The notes under the pieces were generated by a model. The model saw only the letters and a list, made by a program, of their open reading frames with translations. It did not search any database and was not told the origin of the DNA. The position numbers and the translations under genes are program-made. This document shows, one piece after another, positions 1 to 13,700 of a stretch of DNA of 64,000 bases; within the stretch, counting starts at the first letter, position 1; the number at the start of each line of letters is the position of its first letter. Origin of the DNA: Sequoia sempervirens (lineage: Eukaryota; Streptophyta; Pinopsida; Cupressales; Cupressaceae); assembly GCA_007258455.2 (NCBI GenBank), contig VDFB02270651.1:492040711-492104710 (forward strand), read 5' to 3'.

Positions 1-1300
1 AAAAATAATTTTTCTTTTTGGATTTTTTCATCACTTAAATAGTCTATTAAGGATGTCTAAGGTAAAAGAAAAAATCTCCCCATTCTCCAAGGCTTAATTT
101 TTCACCACTACCATCATCAGGCCACTTTGTTACCCTCGTCGACCATTGCCAAAAGGAACACTTTGGTCATTTGCAACCCCATCGACCCCCCTCAGGGCCC
201 CAGTCCCACTTTCACCTTGGATGAAACCCCTCCCACCACTTTTTGCATCACTTGTTCCCAAGGAAAATCCCCTACTAATGATGAAACCCCTCTTGACCCC
301 ATTAAAAGTGTGTTGTTCCGTGTGGCTACTCCTATTTTCACTTCTGGCTTTGATAATTTGGATAACTCAAATGATGAGTCTTGGAATTGTACCCCTAGTA
401 ATTCTCTTATGCAATCCCCTGTTCATGTGGAGGTGTTTGATGTCCCCAACACCCCTCTTGTCATTAGCCCTTCTAGCCCCCATAATTCCACTAAACTCTA
501 CATTAATCTGGATGGGACCTTTGAGACCCCAATGTGGGTAATGATAATTGTGCTTCGTGTGATCCCCTTGGTAATAAATAAATAAAATTTTGGTGACTGT
601 TAATGTCCAAAATGACATCCTCAAGTGGCTTTTGGGTCAGCTTATTATTGCTAAGAAAAAAATCTAGGTGCTAAAAAACAAGGTGCTTGACCAGCAGGCT
701 CCATGGCTAGGTGAGGTTGAGGACAATGGGCATTGGGATATTCTTTCATCCCTTGCTAAGCCATTTGATCATTGGGCCAATTGGGACAAGGAGGCAGACG
801 AGCTCAAGGCCCTTGTGGGCACAAAGAAGGAGAAAATGAAATTACAGAAGGAGATTGCTACTATTCACAACAACTAGGACAAAATTATGCAATGTCCCCA
901 AGAGATTGCTAATTACAACAAGGAGAATGTGAAGAATATCGCTCTGACCATCCAGGTTTTTCAACAAGAAATTAGGAATAGTCATGGTAAAAGGGTGCTA
1001 AGGGTGATCTTGATGATATCCATGTGCATAAAAAAGGTAAGGTGGTGGGTAGGTTGGCTCAAGGCACTACCATGGAGACCTAGGATATTCAGAAGGGACC
1101 CCTATCATTCGAGGAGAAGATCCATTTCTTGGCTAAGGAGTGGCAGACAATTAGTGGTCTTAGGCTTTTGGGAGACTAGTAACTATTTTGGTCCCCTGCT
1201 AGTTTTGCTCTGTTTGTTGTTTTTGTTGGTCAGTTAGTGTTGTTTCTTTAGATTTTGCTTTCTAGGTGTTTCACTTCTCGTGAGCCCCTTATTTAGCCTT
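1..1300 (+). pseudogene. Degraded ORF cluster of unknown, probably repeat-derived origin
   Basis: Three short open stretches follow one another on the plus strand (127-585, 668-877, 887-1237), separated by single stops or frame changes. The first is rich in Pro, Ser and Thr. The second is charged and helix-like (Lys/Glu rich, with a WDILSSLAKPFDHWANWDKE stretch). The third ends in a hydrophobic tail (LLVLLCLLFLLVS). The layout suggests one decayed reading frame, perhaps the first ORF of a non-LTR retrotransposon, followed by a T-rich tail near 1200-1330. No recognised domain is visible, so function is not assigned. Confidence 0.3.
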
Positions 1301-4300
1301 GATGGCTATTTTATAAAAAGGTATGTGCCCTTCCCATCTTAATCTAATTAAAACAACTAAATTATAATGTTAATTTAAAAAAAACTATATTCAATTTTTT
1401 TTTAATGTATAAACATAAAATACACTAAGAAATCTATATTTCATTAATTTACATCATTTCAAACTTCAAAACATATAGGCCACTTTCTTGTGATTCAGGT
1501 AAATTTTTTAAATTAGTTTTGTTTATAAAAGTATGACACAACCTTGAAATTTCACCCTACTTAATATTTCACGTGCTTTAATATCTATAGCCAAATGTTA
1601 TTTTTGGTGCTATAAATAAATTTATAATTATTTACTAATAGTACTTATAGTACGGCACCAACCAAGAGAACAATTAGTTAGCCTTATAATTGAGAAAAGA
1701 TTGTTGTGAATTTTAAATTATATGGAAGAGTTCATCCATCTTCATATGTGATGTTGTTACTAAATATCTTCATATATAAATATTAGTAATTTAGGAACCT
1801 AAGAGAGAAGTGCTAATTAAATATTTATAATTTGAGAAAGTGTACAATTTGAAGAGGATCATGTGGAGTTGGTAACTAGTTTGTACAATCAATGATTGTT
1901 GTAGACTTATATATCAAGATAATTTTAAGGCTTCAAGGCTTAAATATGTTTGTAAATCATAAGGCTTTAAGACATCATTATATTGCTAGGTGGCTTGATG
2001 TAATATTATGGACCAATAAAAAATAATAATCTTTTAGCAATGTTGGTATTGTCATTTTTTAGTATTTGATGTGTTTATTTAGTACTTTTTATTATGTGAG
2101 TGGAATTGAGTGTTATGGTTGAGGGTTTGGACATCCCTAAATTGGGACCTCCATACTCGACTACATTAAGGGCTAGAATGTAGAAATGAAAATTCCCTTC
2201 TTTGTACTTTTCCTTATTATTCAACACTCAATTCTAGTGTCATTGTTTATTGAGCATAACTTGTCCAATTTTCTTTTTTTTGGCTCACTTCTTATTCTTA
2301 AACCTATAACATGTATCACAATTAGCCTCTTTCACACTTAAACACCTTTCTCCTATGGCATTCCTTGCCATTTCACTACCTTAGACACTATCATGCTTGT
2401 AATCTTGTCCACTATACTAGATTGTGTGTGGTCATAGATCTCCAACATTCAAAATTTGATTTTCCCTATTTCAAAACCCATTTTTCTATATAACTTGGCA
2501 TGTGAACCCTATTTTGCTCCGAAATAGTTATTATCAACTTAATTTTTCTTAATAAATGAATAATTAAAGGAAATGAAAACATAAACATATTAGGCAATAC
2601 ACATATACCTAGCAAAAACACATAGAGAAAAATTGCAAGCAACAATAATAATAAATAATAGAAAATTGAATGCTATGTTCTACAAGAACTCCATGAAAGC
2701 CCCACACACTAAACCCATGCGGGATCCACATTTTGCATATTGCCCAAGGAAATGAACTATATCTTTTTGAAATTCAATTAAGGATTTGACCAAGGTAGGT
2801 GATGCAGGAGCATCTTGTGGTGTAAGGGCAATCTTGCATCACTTACAAATATTGTATTTTTCATTTAAATTTTTTTTTTTTTAGTTGTTTTTGGGGCCCA
2901 TTGTGACACATGCAATCTTTGGGATAGTCAAAAGTTTGAAACAACCAAAAATAATCACCTGGTATTTTTAGTAAGTTGACCTAATTAGGTTCCTATGGAC
3001 ACAAAAACTGATCCCAAGGAGAAAAATTGAAAAATAAAATTATTGGTGAAAGAACCATCTCAAAATCTTGTACTGTTTGGAAGATATTAAAATTTTCATC
3101 TTGAGAAATTTCTTCAATGGAGTTTCAAACTCAAAATTGAGGACCTTAGAAGCCTCAAAATAGGTTGAAAAGTGCCAATTTATAGGTTTGGGAAAAACAT
3201 GTTGTAAATCTCTTCACAAGCTTTTCAACGATATATTACATTGAAAATACGACGATTGGATTGAAAGTTATGACCTCAAGAAGTTGTAACTATATAAAAA
3301 TAAAATAAAAATCTTCTAGAACGAGAAAATAGATGGTGGAATTTATAGTGTCAAAATAGGGTTACACCTTCCAAAGTATTCTAAGGCAGTTACACTTCTA
3401 GGATAAAGATAAAGAACAAGGGTTACAGAGGAAGCTTCGATAGTGTAGATCATGGTTTTGGCTTGCAGATTTTTGTAATGAGAAGACCCATGTGGCTATA
3501 GTATGTTATTTTTTGAGTATTGTAATTTCACTTCATCAAGATAATAAAAAACAAGTATTCCTTTTTGCATTTCTTGTTTATTTCTCTTGTTTAGTTGTGC
3601 GTGTGGTTTTGTAAGGCGAACACGCTTCATTAGTAGGTGTCCAAACATGCCAAACAAATGATCATATCCTTAAAATATTTTTCTTTTAGGTACAGATCAT
3701 AAGAACATAATTAAAAAGAACTATTGTCTTTCAAGATGCTAGCACACCAAAAAGATGTTGTCATAATCATATAAATAACGATACACTTGATTGAACACCA
3801 CCACCTACAATTCCTTTTTGATTAATACAAAACCGAAATACAAATAACAAAAATAAAAAATTATACCCTTAATTCCATTCTCTTAAACTTCATCAACTAT
3901 CATAGCCATTACCAAATGCTAAATGAGACACCCATTGCTAATTTTTCTCCTCACATTTCATTTTGTAGGCCACCTTTACTTCTTATTTATAATTTAATTT
4001 AGACAACTAGAAAAAAAATGCCTATAATAATTGTTTATGCTTCACATATTAACTTAGTTTAATGAATTATTTCATCTAAACTAGCAGACAAAACTTTTTT
4101 TTACCCTTTTCACTAACATTGAATAGCTTCAGAAATTGTCACCGTATACTCTCGTTATTTTACTAAAGTTAAAAACATCGATAATCATAATGCGAAGAGA
4201 ATCGGAAATGAAATATCCGTGAGAATATTACGTGCTTCATTTGTTGGATGGGAAATGTGCATTAGACGTTATGAACAACCGAGCAAGCTGGCTTTCAAAA

Positions 4301-4400
4301 CATCGTCCTAACGGTAATATCAACGTACCAGAGTCTAACTGCTTTTTAAATTCGGCCCAACGATATTGATTCACCGCATCTGTCTTAAAATATTCGTTGT
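1301..4400. other. AT-rich intergenic DNA upstream of the gene
   Basis: No supportable gene, RNA or intact mobile element was seen in this 3.1-kb stretch. It is AT-rich with simple runs such as the T-run near 2865-2882. It is probably decayed repeat DNA plus the distal promoter of the downstream gene. Confidence 0.5.
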
Positions 4401-4426
4401 TCTACTGTTAAAAAGGTCCAACCTCC

Positions 4427-4434
4427 TATAAATA
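4427..4434 (+). promoter_or_regulatory. TATA box of the FAD-FAAL-ACP-Pls-like gene
   Basis: TATAAATA lies 308 bp upstream of the chosen start codon, inside CCTATAAATAGCAC, a good plant TATA context. Transcription would start near 4460. The next plausible gene start downstream is the ATG at 4742, and no other coding region lies between. Confidence 0.6.
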
Positions 4435-4459
4435 GCACGTAATTCAATCATTAATTTCA

Positions 4460-4741
4460 CAGCACTCTAAGCAGTTCTGTTGTGATCTAATGAAAATGAT
4501 TAGCTCCTCCATGCCTGTCTGATTGTGAAATTCACCTGTTACTTCAAAAGTAAGCCATTTTCTACAGTTGTTTAAGCTCTTCCGGATCCTGGCTGTTTTT
4601 TGGGATAGGAGTTCTAAAGCTCGGTTCAGTTATAACAATTGTACTACGGTATTATGCAGATTTATTGTTCTGAGTGGCAGAGATTCTGCACCGCTTGAAG
4701 ATGTGAATTGAGGGAGTCTTGAGATTAAGAAATTGGGAGGA
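4460..4741 (+). promoter_or_regulatory. 5' leader with a 10-codon upstream ORF and a possible leader intron
   Basis: The inferred leader has an upstream ATG at 4490 opening a 10-codon ORF that stops at 4520-4522, well before the main ATG at 4742. A GTAAGC donor at 4550 and a TATGCAG acceptor ending at 4659 could delimit a 110-bp leader intron. The uORF would lie in the first leader exon and could reduce translation of the main ORF. The transcription start and the leader intron are inferred from motifs only. Confidence 0.35.
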
Positions 4742-7700
4742 ATGGAGATGGGTCAGAGAGAAAAGTTGTTGAAACTGCACCCATGCATGGACGTGAGCAC
4801 AAGAATTTGTATAGTTGGTGGAGGACCCAGTGGCTTATCAGCTGCTTATGCCCTTGTGAAATTGGGGTATGAGAATGTAACAGTGCTGGAGAAGCATCAC
4901 ACTGTGGGTGGAATGTGTGAATCTGTAGAAATCCAAGGTAACCCATTGGATAGCTTCCACAGCCCATAATGAATTGAAAAATGCTTCTGAGAATCTGTAA
5001 TAGCCTTTCAGCATTTCATTCTGATTTAAGAACTTCTGTTACAATTTTCCTAGAAACCATTTTTCAATTCAATTTGTGCATATTTCGATCTTACTTTGTG
5101 ATATTGCTATCAAGATTCAATCATGTTATTTTACGAGTCAAACTCATTGACCTATGTTTCATGAACAGTGATTCACAAGAATCCATCTCCCGTGATAATG
5201 AATGGTCCACTAAGCACTCATTACATCTCAATCTCAATCTTACTTCTTAAGTTTCAAATGTCCACTGCTTTGGATTTAAAGTTCATGTGTAACACAATTT
5301 TTTTAAGAAATCTAAAATCCAAGTGTATGTCATATTGCAGGGAGAATTTATGATTTGGGTGGGCAGGTGGTGGCAGCAAACAGTGCTCCAACAATCACAA
5401 ATCTGGCAGAGGAGTTGGGCGATGTGGAATTCGAAGACATGAAGTCTCACAAGCTTGCTCTAATAGACTGCAATGGCGGCCAATTCCAGGATTTGGATGT
5501 TCAAGCTGATTACATGTCCATTATTCCTCTTACAATGAAGCTCCAGGTGCATACATACAAGACCTTGATTTAATCCAGAGGATAAAACTTTGATTTTTAT
5601 ATAGCTATCACTGAAAAACTAAAAAATGTCATCTCTGGTGGACTTGACGTTGGAATTGAATCGCAAATTATATGTTGAGTGCAGGCAAAAGTAAAAGAAT
5701 CGAGCAACATCGGAGTCCACGCAGTGAGCGGCCTGTTGCCGGATCCGGCACCTTAATTTGTGACCAAAAAAGGTTTGAAGGCCATTCCTAAAGCTGTTGC
5801 ATATGGTTACACGGCATCCGGTTATGGATTCGTTGAAGATATGCCTTATGCTTACCTCCATGAATTTGCCCGGACGTCCATGTTGGGAAAAATCCGGCGC
5901 GTGAAGGGCGGTTACGCGAGCCTGTGGCAGAAATTGAGCGTGAAGTTGCCGGCTGAGGTGCAGTGTGGTGTTGAGGTGGTCCACATCCAAAGGGATTCGA
6001 ACTCGGTACGCGTCCGCACCAAGGATTGTGAGACACAAGAAGAAAAGACAATGGAGTTTGATAAGATTATTATCTCTGGTGCGGCTCCGTTTGCAGGGGT
6101 GACTAACCTTTACAGGTCAAATTCCAAAGGTAATTTTTACGTCTATTTAAAAAGAAAAATATATAATAAAATTCACCTAGGACTTATACTTTTTAAGATT
6201 ATTTAGTGGGAGTTTGACAATGGGTTTCATATTCTTTTAATTTTTTAATTATTGTTATATTTTCACTTTTAAAAAGTTGTGATATATAGTATAATATATT
6301 ATAATAATATTTAATAGCATATTAAAATTTATAATAGGATTTACATAGTTATATTATTTCGAGGCTCTGGACTTAATGTCATACCGATATTAGGGGTTTT
6401 AAATTTAATAATTTTTAGCAGGTTTGGATGAACAACTTGAAAGATTATATCTAGGTTTATTAACATTATTTTTTCTTAGTTGATGGTGTATGATATAATG
6501 TAGAATTGCATGTTTATTATTTTTTATTTATAAAATTGCATCCGTTATTATTATTAATTTCTTTACAAATTTAGTTAAAGACTTATTTTGATTTCTTTCA
6601 TCTCTTAAATAAAATTAGAGATTTTTTTATTTAATTTATTTTAAAATTTTAATAAATTATATTTACATGTTGAATACATTTTTTAATATAATTTTTAAAA
6701 TGTATTTAAAACAAAATTTTAAATCTTATTTAAATAAAAATAATAATTTAATTTTATGAAATATTTTAAATTAAAATTATTATCTTTTGAATGAGTTTTA
6801 ATATTGAATTGAATTATAAATTATGTGTGTTTCTATTTTTATTTTTATTTTGTAATGATAAATTTTGTATATTCATGTTGTCTTTTTTAGTTTTGTTCAT
6901 TTTGAGGGAATGTCTTGATGTATGTATATATCAACAAATAGTTCAACCTTGTGTGAAGTTGGGCTCATTGTTCTTATCTATTGTCTATCTTTATACAACT
7001 ACATGCTCTCACATATTTAGCCTCTACCTTATCCTTATGTATACACATTCTTATACATTTTATACCATGCATTTATTATGCATATCCATACCAATATCTT
7101 AATATGACTATTGTCCACCTAGATCTATTTTCTTATCCCCTTGGGGTCATTTATGTGGTTGCAATGTCGACCCACAATCTGACTTGGACCCTACCTTTTC
7201 AAAATTCAAACTCAAAGTTTTTGTTGACTATTATTTGTTATTTTCTTGCCCTAAATTGAGTAAGTATACATTTGCATGATTTGGAGTGTACATTCTAGTA
7301 TTTAAAGGAATTCATTTTACATCTCCTAATCTTTCAACCATTAGTTGCATTGAAGGGAAAAAAACACTTCAACAATCTAGTACATTTGCACAACTAAGAT
7401 ATAGTGTCTTCAATGTTTTACCCATTTTGGGGGCTGACCTAGTAGAACATGTCCCCTAGTGATGCAACAACCATTTAAAGGTATTTTTATATACTACAAG
7501 TTTGTAGATAGCATAAAATAGCAAAGTAGATGAAGATCAATCAAGCAAGTTGAAGAGAAAATTCACACACTAAGAAGGATCATGTCCACAAACATAGGAT
7601 CTATGAATGTAGAATAAACCTAAACCCACAAACTTGACCTAGAATAGAACATAGGCTAGGAATAAAATTTTCATAGTCATATGGACAAAAAGACACTATT

Positions 7701-10700
7701 TCCAAAGAAAATATCAATTAGATTCTAGAATTTTCAACTATAGTGCTCATTTCTTTGTCATGGAGATGAGTACCCTTATCCATTAAATTTGTATTCTGTA
7801 CTTTTAATATTTAATTTTAGAATGCATCAACCAACAACTATCGTCTAGTTGATTTAGGTTAATCTATTCAAGTATTTGTATGCATCTTATTGCATTAGTC
7901 TAGATCACATAAGGGAAATATTATTTTCCTTTACATTTAGTTAATCTAGATCCAATCTTACATGACTTAAATTCCTTTCTAGAGTTTCCTATTCTCATTG
8001 GTTTTTTAGATTTACGTTTTTTTAATCCTACATCTTACTTTTGCATATTATTTAGCATTTTTACCTTTATGTTTCATTGATATTTTTTGTTAATGATTTG
8101 GTGCTTATTTACATGTCACATATTTTATGTACCCTAACCACCCTTAGTTTAACCTTAGGGTTTGTATTTTACACTTAGTTTTAAATATAGTACATGTACA
8201 TCTAATTGTTCTAATCTAAGATTTATTACCGTTTTCCATTTACATTGTCTCATTATGGATATCCTCTTCTTCTTACTTTACCAAAATCACTTCTTATGCC
8301 ATTAAACTTTATTATAATACATATCTTATGGCCTATAATAGTAACTTAGCCACCACATCCATATAGATACTTGATGTAATTAGAGATCTTGATGCATATG
8401 ATATGGTACCTTGAAGCCATGATAGCTTTTCTATTACAAAATATATGGATTTTCCCCATATACCTTTCTTGACTCATCTTTACCTAGACAATCTAGCAAT
8501 ATAGATACATGTTGTGAAGACATATTCTTCCTTAATAATTATATACTTAATGACATGGTATTGTCTATTTATGATAATTGTCCTATTTATGAACCTTATG
8601 ATGATTATTTATTGTTTATAATTGTGATAGGCCTATGCACAATTAACTTATAGAGATGACACACATTAACCTTATATCAATGACCAATACACCCTTTGAT
8701 AAATATACATTATATCATAATTGAACCTTATAAGAGTCTTTCCTTATATCATATATAGTTCATGATTTCCCATTATTTACATCTCATACTAAGCCTAATT
8801 CTATTCCCACACCCCATGCCTTCTTTATACCAATTACTCATCCTCACCTAAGAATGTAAACATGGGGTATTTCTTTGAGATTGTTACGTTCCTTAAAAAA
8901 CCATAAGAACATCTAAATGGACACTCTAGGGTGCACAATTTTTTCATTTACTCTTACTCCTATAGGATTAGCCTCAATATGAAATCTTTAAATGCTTCGA
9001 TATAATGCCTTAATTTACCATTGCCACATGTTATTCACAAGTATAGGCCATTATTTATTAGGGTTAGGTATCCAAAGGCATTAGAGTTAAACATGTACTA
9101 GTGGACAATGGATCTATATTGAATATATGTAGCAAACATTTTCTAGAATCAATTTGCATTAGTTACTAATCTCCCAAAACATAAGGTAACCATTAAAGAA
9201 TTTACAATTCCTCGGTTAAATCACCATGCCTATCATTTTAGGGCTCATCACTCTTCAAAATATTTTTTAAATGATGCCAAGAACAACAATGTATAGCATC
9301 CCCTTAGTGTGTCCATGGTTCCATGAAATTGGTGTCATCCCATCCACTCTTCATTGCAAACTTAAGTAGTTGAAGATAAGATATGCTCTCATTTCTAAAC
9401 TTGATGACCAAATTAGAATTTGCATGAACTTTAAAGATCTAAACAAGGATCCTCTTAAGGATGAATTTGTTGAAGTATCATTTGGTGCTCATACCTATTA
9501 TGCAGAGCAAACCTCTGTTAATGTTGATATTGACATTAGAGGATTATTAGATCAAAGTAAAAAGATCTTAGTTTCTTAATTACTCTACTCCGTCTCAATC
9601 CCGGTCTTAAATACACAAAATCATTTGTGCCATATTTGGATTATAATACTTCATGTTCGGGTTGCAACAAACTCGATTCACTTGACAAGAAACTATCTCA
9701 ACTTCGTGCCATACATGACTACAAGTACATATTATTAGTGTTCAAATTTCATGAACTACATTCATATGGTTTTTAATAAATACGATTTACTCTACAATCT
9801 AAGATATGATTTTCAATAACTATAAGTACTGACATGGATTGGATTTGTAGGTGCAAGTATCAGGCCAAATCTGTTCGACCTCAATAAGGTGGAAGAAGAA
9901 TTATTCTCCAAGGTAAGAACGATTGAATATTATACAACAGTTGCAAAAATCAAAGGCTTGGATCACCTCCCTGTTGGATTCTACTACTGCAAGCCATATG
10001 TAGAGGATCCTAATACCATCGGTCATCCGGTAGCCATTCAAAAGTTCTACCAAGATGCAGATATTTTCTTGTTCTGGTCCTATGGCAACTCTACTGATAT
10101 TGACAGCGCTGTTGTGCAAAGCTTCATATGTGAGGATGTCAAGAATATGGGAGCCCAAGTGGAGTCTATCATTCTGCAGAGACATTGGACCTATTTCCCC
10201 CACATCACCACTCGGGGTATGAAAAAAACAAGATTTTATTTGTCTTCCTTCTGTGAGCTTAACTTGAATGGAGAGTTGAGTAACTGTGTTAAGATGGTAT
10301 TTTTGCATGTGATTACGCAGACATGAAAGATGGATTCTATGACATATTGGAAGAGCAGTTGCAAGGTCAAGACAATACTTATTATGTCGGTGGACTGATG
10401 GCCTTTGAGCTTACAGAGCTAAATTCAACTTATGCCATCAATTTAGTCTGCAAGCATTTTGCCTCAGACGCTCATAATCCACCATTGCCTTATGTCAAGG
10501 TCATAATTATATCTTGTTTTTCTTTGAAGGATTTTATGAACTATTTTTGCAGTAATCTATATCCTAATACGAGATGAATATATGAATGTCTGCAGAGATT
10601 GTTTCCACTGAACATGGTGGAGAAAAACAGTCGGAGTAAAGTAAGAGAATTGGGTGAAATCCCTGGTGTGGAATTTCCAGACTTGACTACTCTTGATGAG

Positions 10701-13700
10701 TATTTGCATTTTTGGGCATCCCATAAAATAATAGGAAATAGGACCCTGTACTCATGGACAAATGATGAAGGAAAAGTTACAGACAAGCGCACATATCAGG
10801 ATGTTGATGCCAGGGCATCCCTTATAGCCCAAAAGTTGCTTACATCTAAGAAGCCTGTGATTAAACCAGGCGACCGGGTTTTGTTGCTTCATCCTCCTGG
10901 ACTCGATTTTGTAGATGCCTTCTTTGGATGTTTGCGAGCTCGGGTAAGTAATTTGTGCAATAGATTATATTTTTGGACGCTAACAGATCGTTACAGAAAA
11001 CTTCTACTAGTCAATTTTTCTTAGCATACCTATTGGGCATGGTTCAAAAGGAACAAATTATTTTCTCTGACTACAAGGTTTAAATGAATGTCTCACTCTT
11101 TCCAATTTCCATGTTGAATTGACTGATTGATTCAAAAGTCCTATACTTGATTATGCACACACAAACCATCAAAGTTTAATTTGGGTCTAGGATCACCTTC
11201 TGCCTTTTTTCCCAAGAGTGTTTTTTCTTAAACCAAATCTAGACAAGTAATTTTTTAGTACTATTTCAGTTTATACCTAGCGTCTTCTATTAACCATTTG
11301 TTGGCAAGGTTTATGGTCTCTTTGCACTACGACTATGCTGGCCAAACAGTGAATTCTCTCACACTGTCTTGCCAATGGCAACAAACCCAAAGAGCAGTCT
11401 CACCTAAGGTGCATGTGGATTTGGGATCCAAATTACTTCCGAACATGGAGGTTGAACATTCAGTTCTACAACTAAAATATACGTGCAAAACAATACTGTA
11501 CACATGAATGCACAAACATTGAAGCTTCTTATTGACATTACAAGAATGGTTATGTAAAAATTGCCTTCACAAACATTGAATCTTCTTATTGACATTACAA
11601 GAATGGTTATGTAAAAATTGCTTTCCTTGCCCAAAGCACAAGGAGGCAGCTGAAACACTCTTTCTTTGCCCACTTCTTACAGAATATGGATTCATCCTCT
11701 ATCCCAATCTATAGCTCTCAATCTCTCTGCCATATACATAAGAGGTAAGCATATTAATACACAAATTCTTCGAGTTTACAACAATGAATATCCTAAATAC
11801 TTTGCTATAACTCAGGCATGCCATAATTATTCGCACCTAAACCTCTCAATTTCAGATTTCAATTAATTGCATAGTTATTAATATTCTTAAGTCCTATTGG
11901 CTTACTTTTGGTACAAACATCATATAAATTTTCCTTATCAATCCATTTAAATTTCACGGCTTGAATACATAGAATTTATGCTATGTATCATGCTTTATGC
12001 CTGAAATAATATTTTGTTTACAAGTCTTTCCCTTGTATTTATTTACATAAGCAAGCGTTAATTCTTTTGTCAATTCATTGGTTTGAAATTCCATGAACAC
12101 ACACTTTCTTATACTTTGAATTCCTTTTCCACATAGTTCTGGTGTGCTTAAGTGACTTTCAACTTTTTAATATTAATGGTTATTGTTTGGACAAATTATG
12201 ACCACTTCACTTAAATCTAGAATAGATACAAAATATGTATCATTGAGAAGAAGATTCTCTTCTTCTCACTCAATTTTCCCAAATTCTGAAACCAGGTTTA
12301 CATTGTATTAGCTATTTAGTTCATCAATTGGATCTAAGGTTTCAATCCCACAACAAAAATGCTTCAATATTTTTTCATTCCTTCAAACTTATTAAATTAT
12401 GCAATATGCAAACACAAGCATCAAATTTGGTTCGGTCTCTTTATATTCTTATAAATTTTGACTTCTTTTGTGTTAAAAGAACAATCTTATGGACAAATTG
12501 CAACAGAAATTGACTGAGCAGATGTTTTAGCCCACAATGTGTGGTCCAACATCAGTATGAATCATTATGGATTATCTTTTCCAAAATGTTTTTTAATATG
12601 ATATTTTTTTCCATAAAACTGATTGAAATTTTCTGTTCACTGAAGTAATGGTGTTTTTCACCTTGATTGATCATGATTTCTTAAGTTGTTACTGTCCTTT
12701 ATGCAGGTATTGGCAGTTCCACTTATCCCACCAGACCCACGCCACCGCAGTGGGCAAGCACTGGCCAAGGTAGAGAATGTAGCAAAATCCTGCAATGCAG
12801 TGGCCATTCTCTCCACCTCTTCATACCAGACAGCTGTTCGTGCAGCTGTTCTTCGCAACATGATACTGCCAAGCACCTATAAAGGGAAAGGTGTCCCTCG
12901 CTGGCCTGACCTGCCATGGCTCGATACTGACTCATGGACCAACAAGAATTATACCAAAAAGAAACCTCCTGGTTCCTGGTCATGGTCCAAGATGCCTCCA
13001 ACAGAAGAACAAGAAGAAGCTCTTTTAGATAATGACAACACAGTCAATTTGAAACCACGACCTGAAGAAGTATGTTTTCTTCAATTCACGTCAGGTTCAA
13101 CAGGTGATGCAAAAGGAGTGATGATCACTAATGCAGGGCTTTTGCACAACGTAAAGCTCATGCACAGTCATTACAAGAGCACATCACGCACTGTGCTTGT
13201 AAGTTGGCTGCCACAGTACCACGACATGGGCCTCATCGGTGGCCTCCTCACGGCAATGCTCAGTGGTGGCACTGCAATTCTGTTCTCTCCCTTAAACTTC
13301 ATTAGAAACCCTTTGCTATGGCTTCAAACCATGACTAAACACAAGGCTACCCATAGTGCAGGGCCCAATTTTGCCTTTGAGCTTCTCGTCCGTAGGCTAG
13401 AGAGCAGTAAGAAAAAACAGACTCTATTGTCTCAGGAATATGATTTGTCATCGATGCTATTTTTGATGGTGAGTGCAGAGCCGGTGAGGCACAAAACAAT
13501 GAAGAGGTTTGTGGAATTGTTAGGGCCATGTGGGCTGGGGGAGGAGGTGCTGGCACCCGGCTATGGCCTGGCAGAGAATAGTGTTTTTGTTTGTGTAGCA
13601 TGGGGAGCTGGGAATCCCATTTATGTGGACTGGCAAGGGAGAGTTTGTTGTGGTTATGTCGAGCGAAATGACCAAGATGTTGACATAAGGATTGTGGACG

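Larger units (their letters stand above)
4742..10499 (+). other. Domain: FAD-dependent oxidoreductase (exons 1-5)
   Basis: Residues 21-31 (RICIVGGGPSG) form the beta-strand and glycine loop of an FAD-binding Rossmann fold. E50 in VLEK is the expected ribose-binding acidic residue. G56-G57 and the DLGGQ at 70-74 match the second FAD contact of the amine-oxidase/phytoene-desaturase superfamily. The C-terminal FAD segment is at about 425-434 (YYVGGLMAFE), where that family closes its cofactor site. Total length (about 460 residues) suits a full domain. The substrate cannot be read from sequence: an acyl chain on the carrier domain or an amine are both possible. Exon 3 carries the TAA, and intron 3 is enlarged by old retroelement sequence. 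Confidence 0.75.

Noticed and set aside
5685..6129. Alternative splicing that removes the TAA at 5754
   Set aside because: No donor/acceptor pair with plausible intron length and preserved phase was found around it; moving the acceptor past the stop would drop conserved-looking residues.
6791..7259. Hydrophobic ORFs in intron 3 as small membrane proteins
   Set aside because: They are T-rich low-complexity readings, overlap in two frames and lack any conserved motif.
10323..10943. Separate genes for the oxidoreductase and the ligase
   Set aside because: Exon 5 ends and exon 6 begins in phase across a 96-bp intron with good sites; there is no stop, polyadenylation signal or promoter between them.
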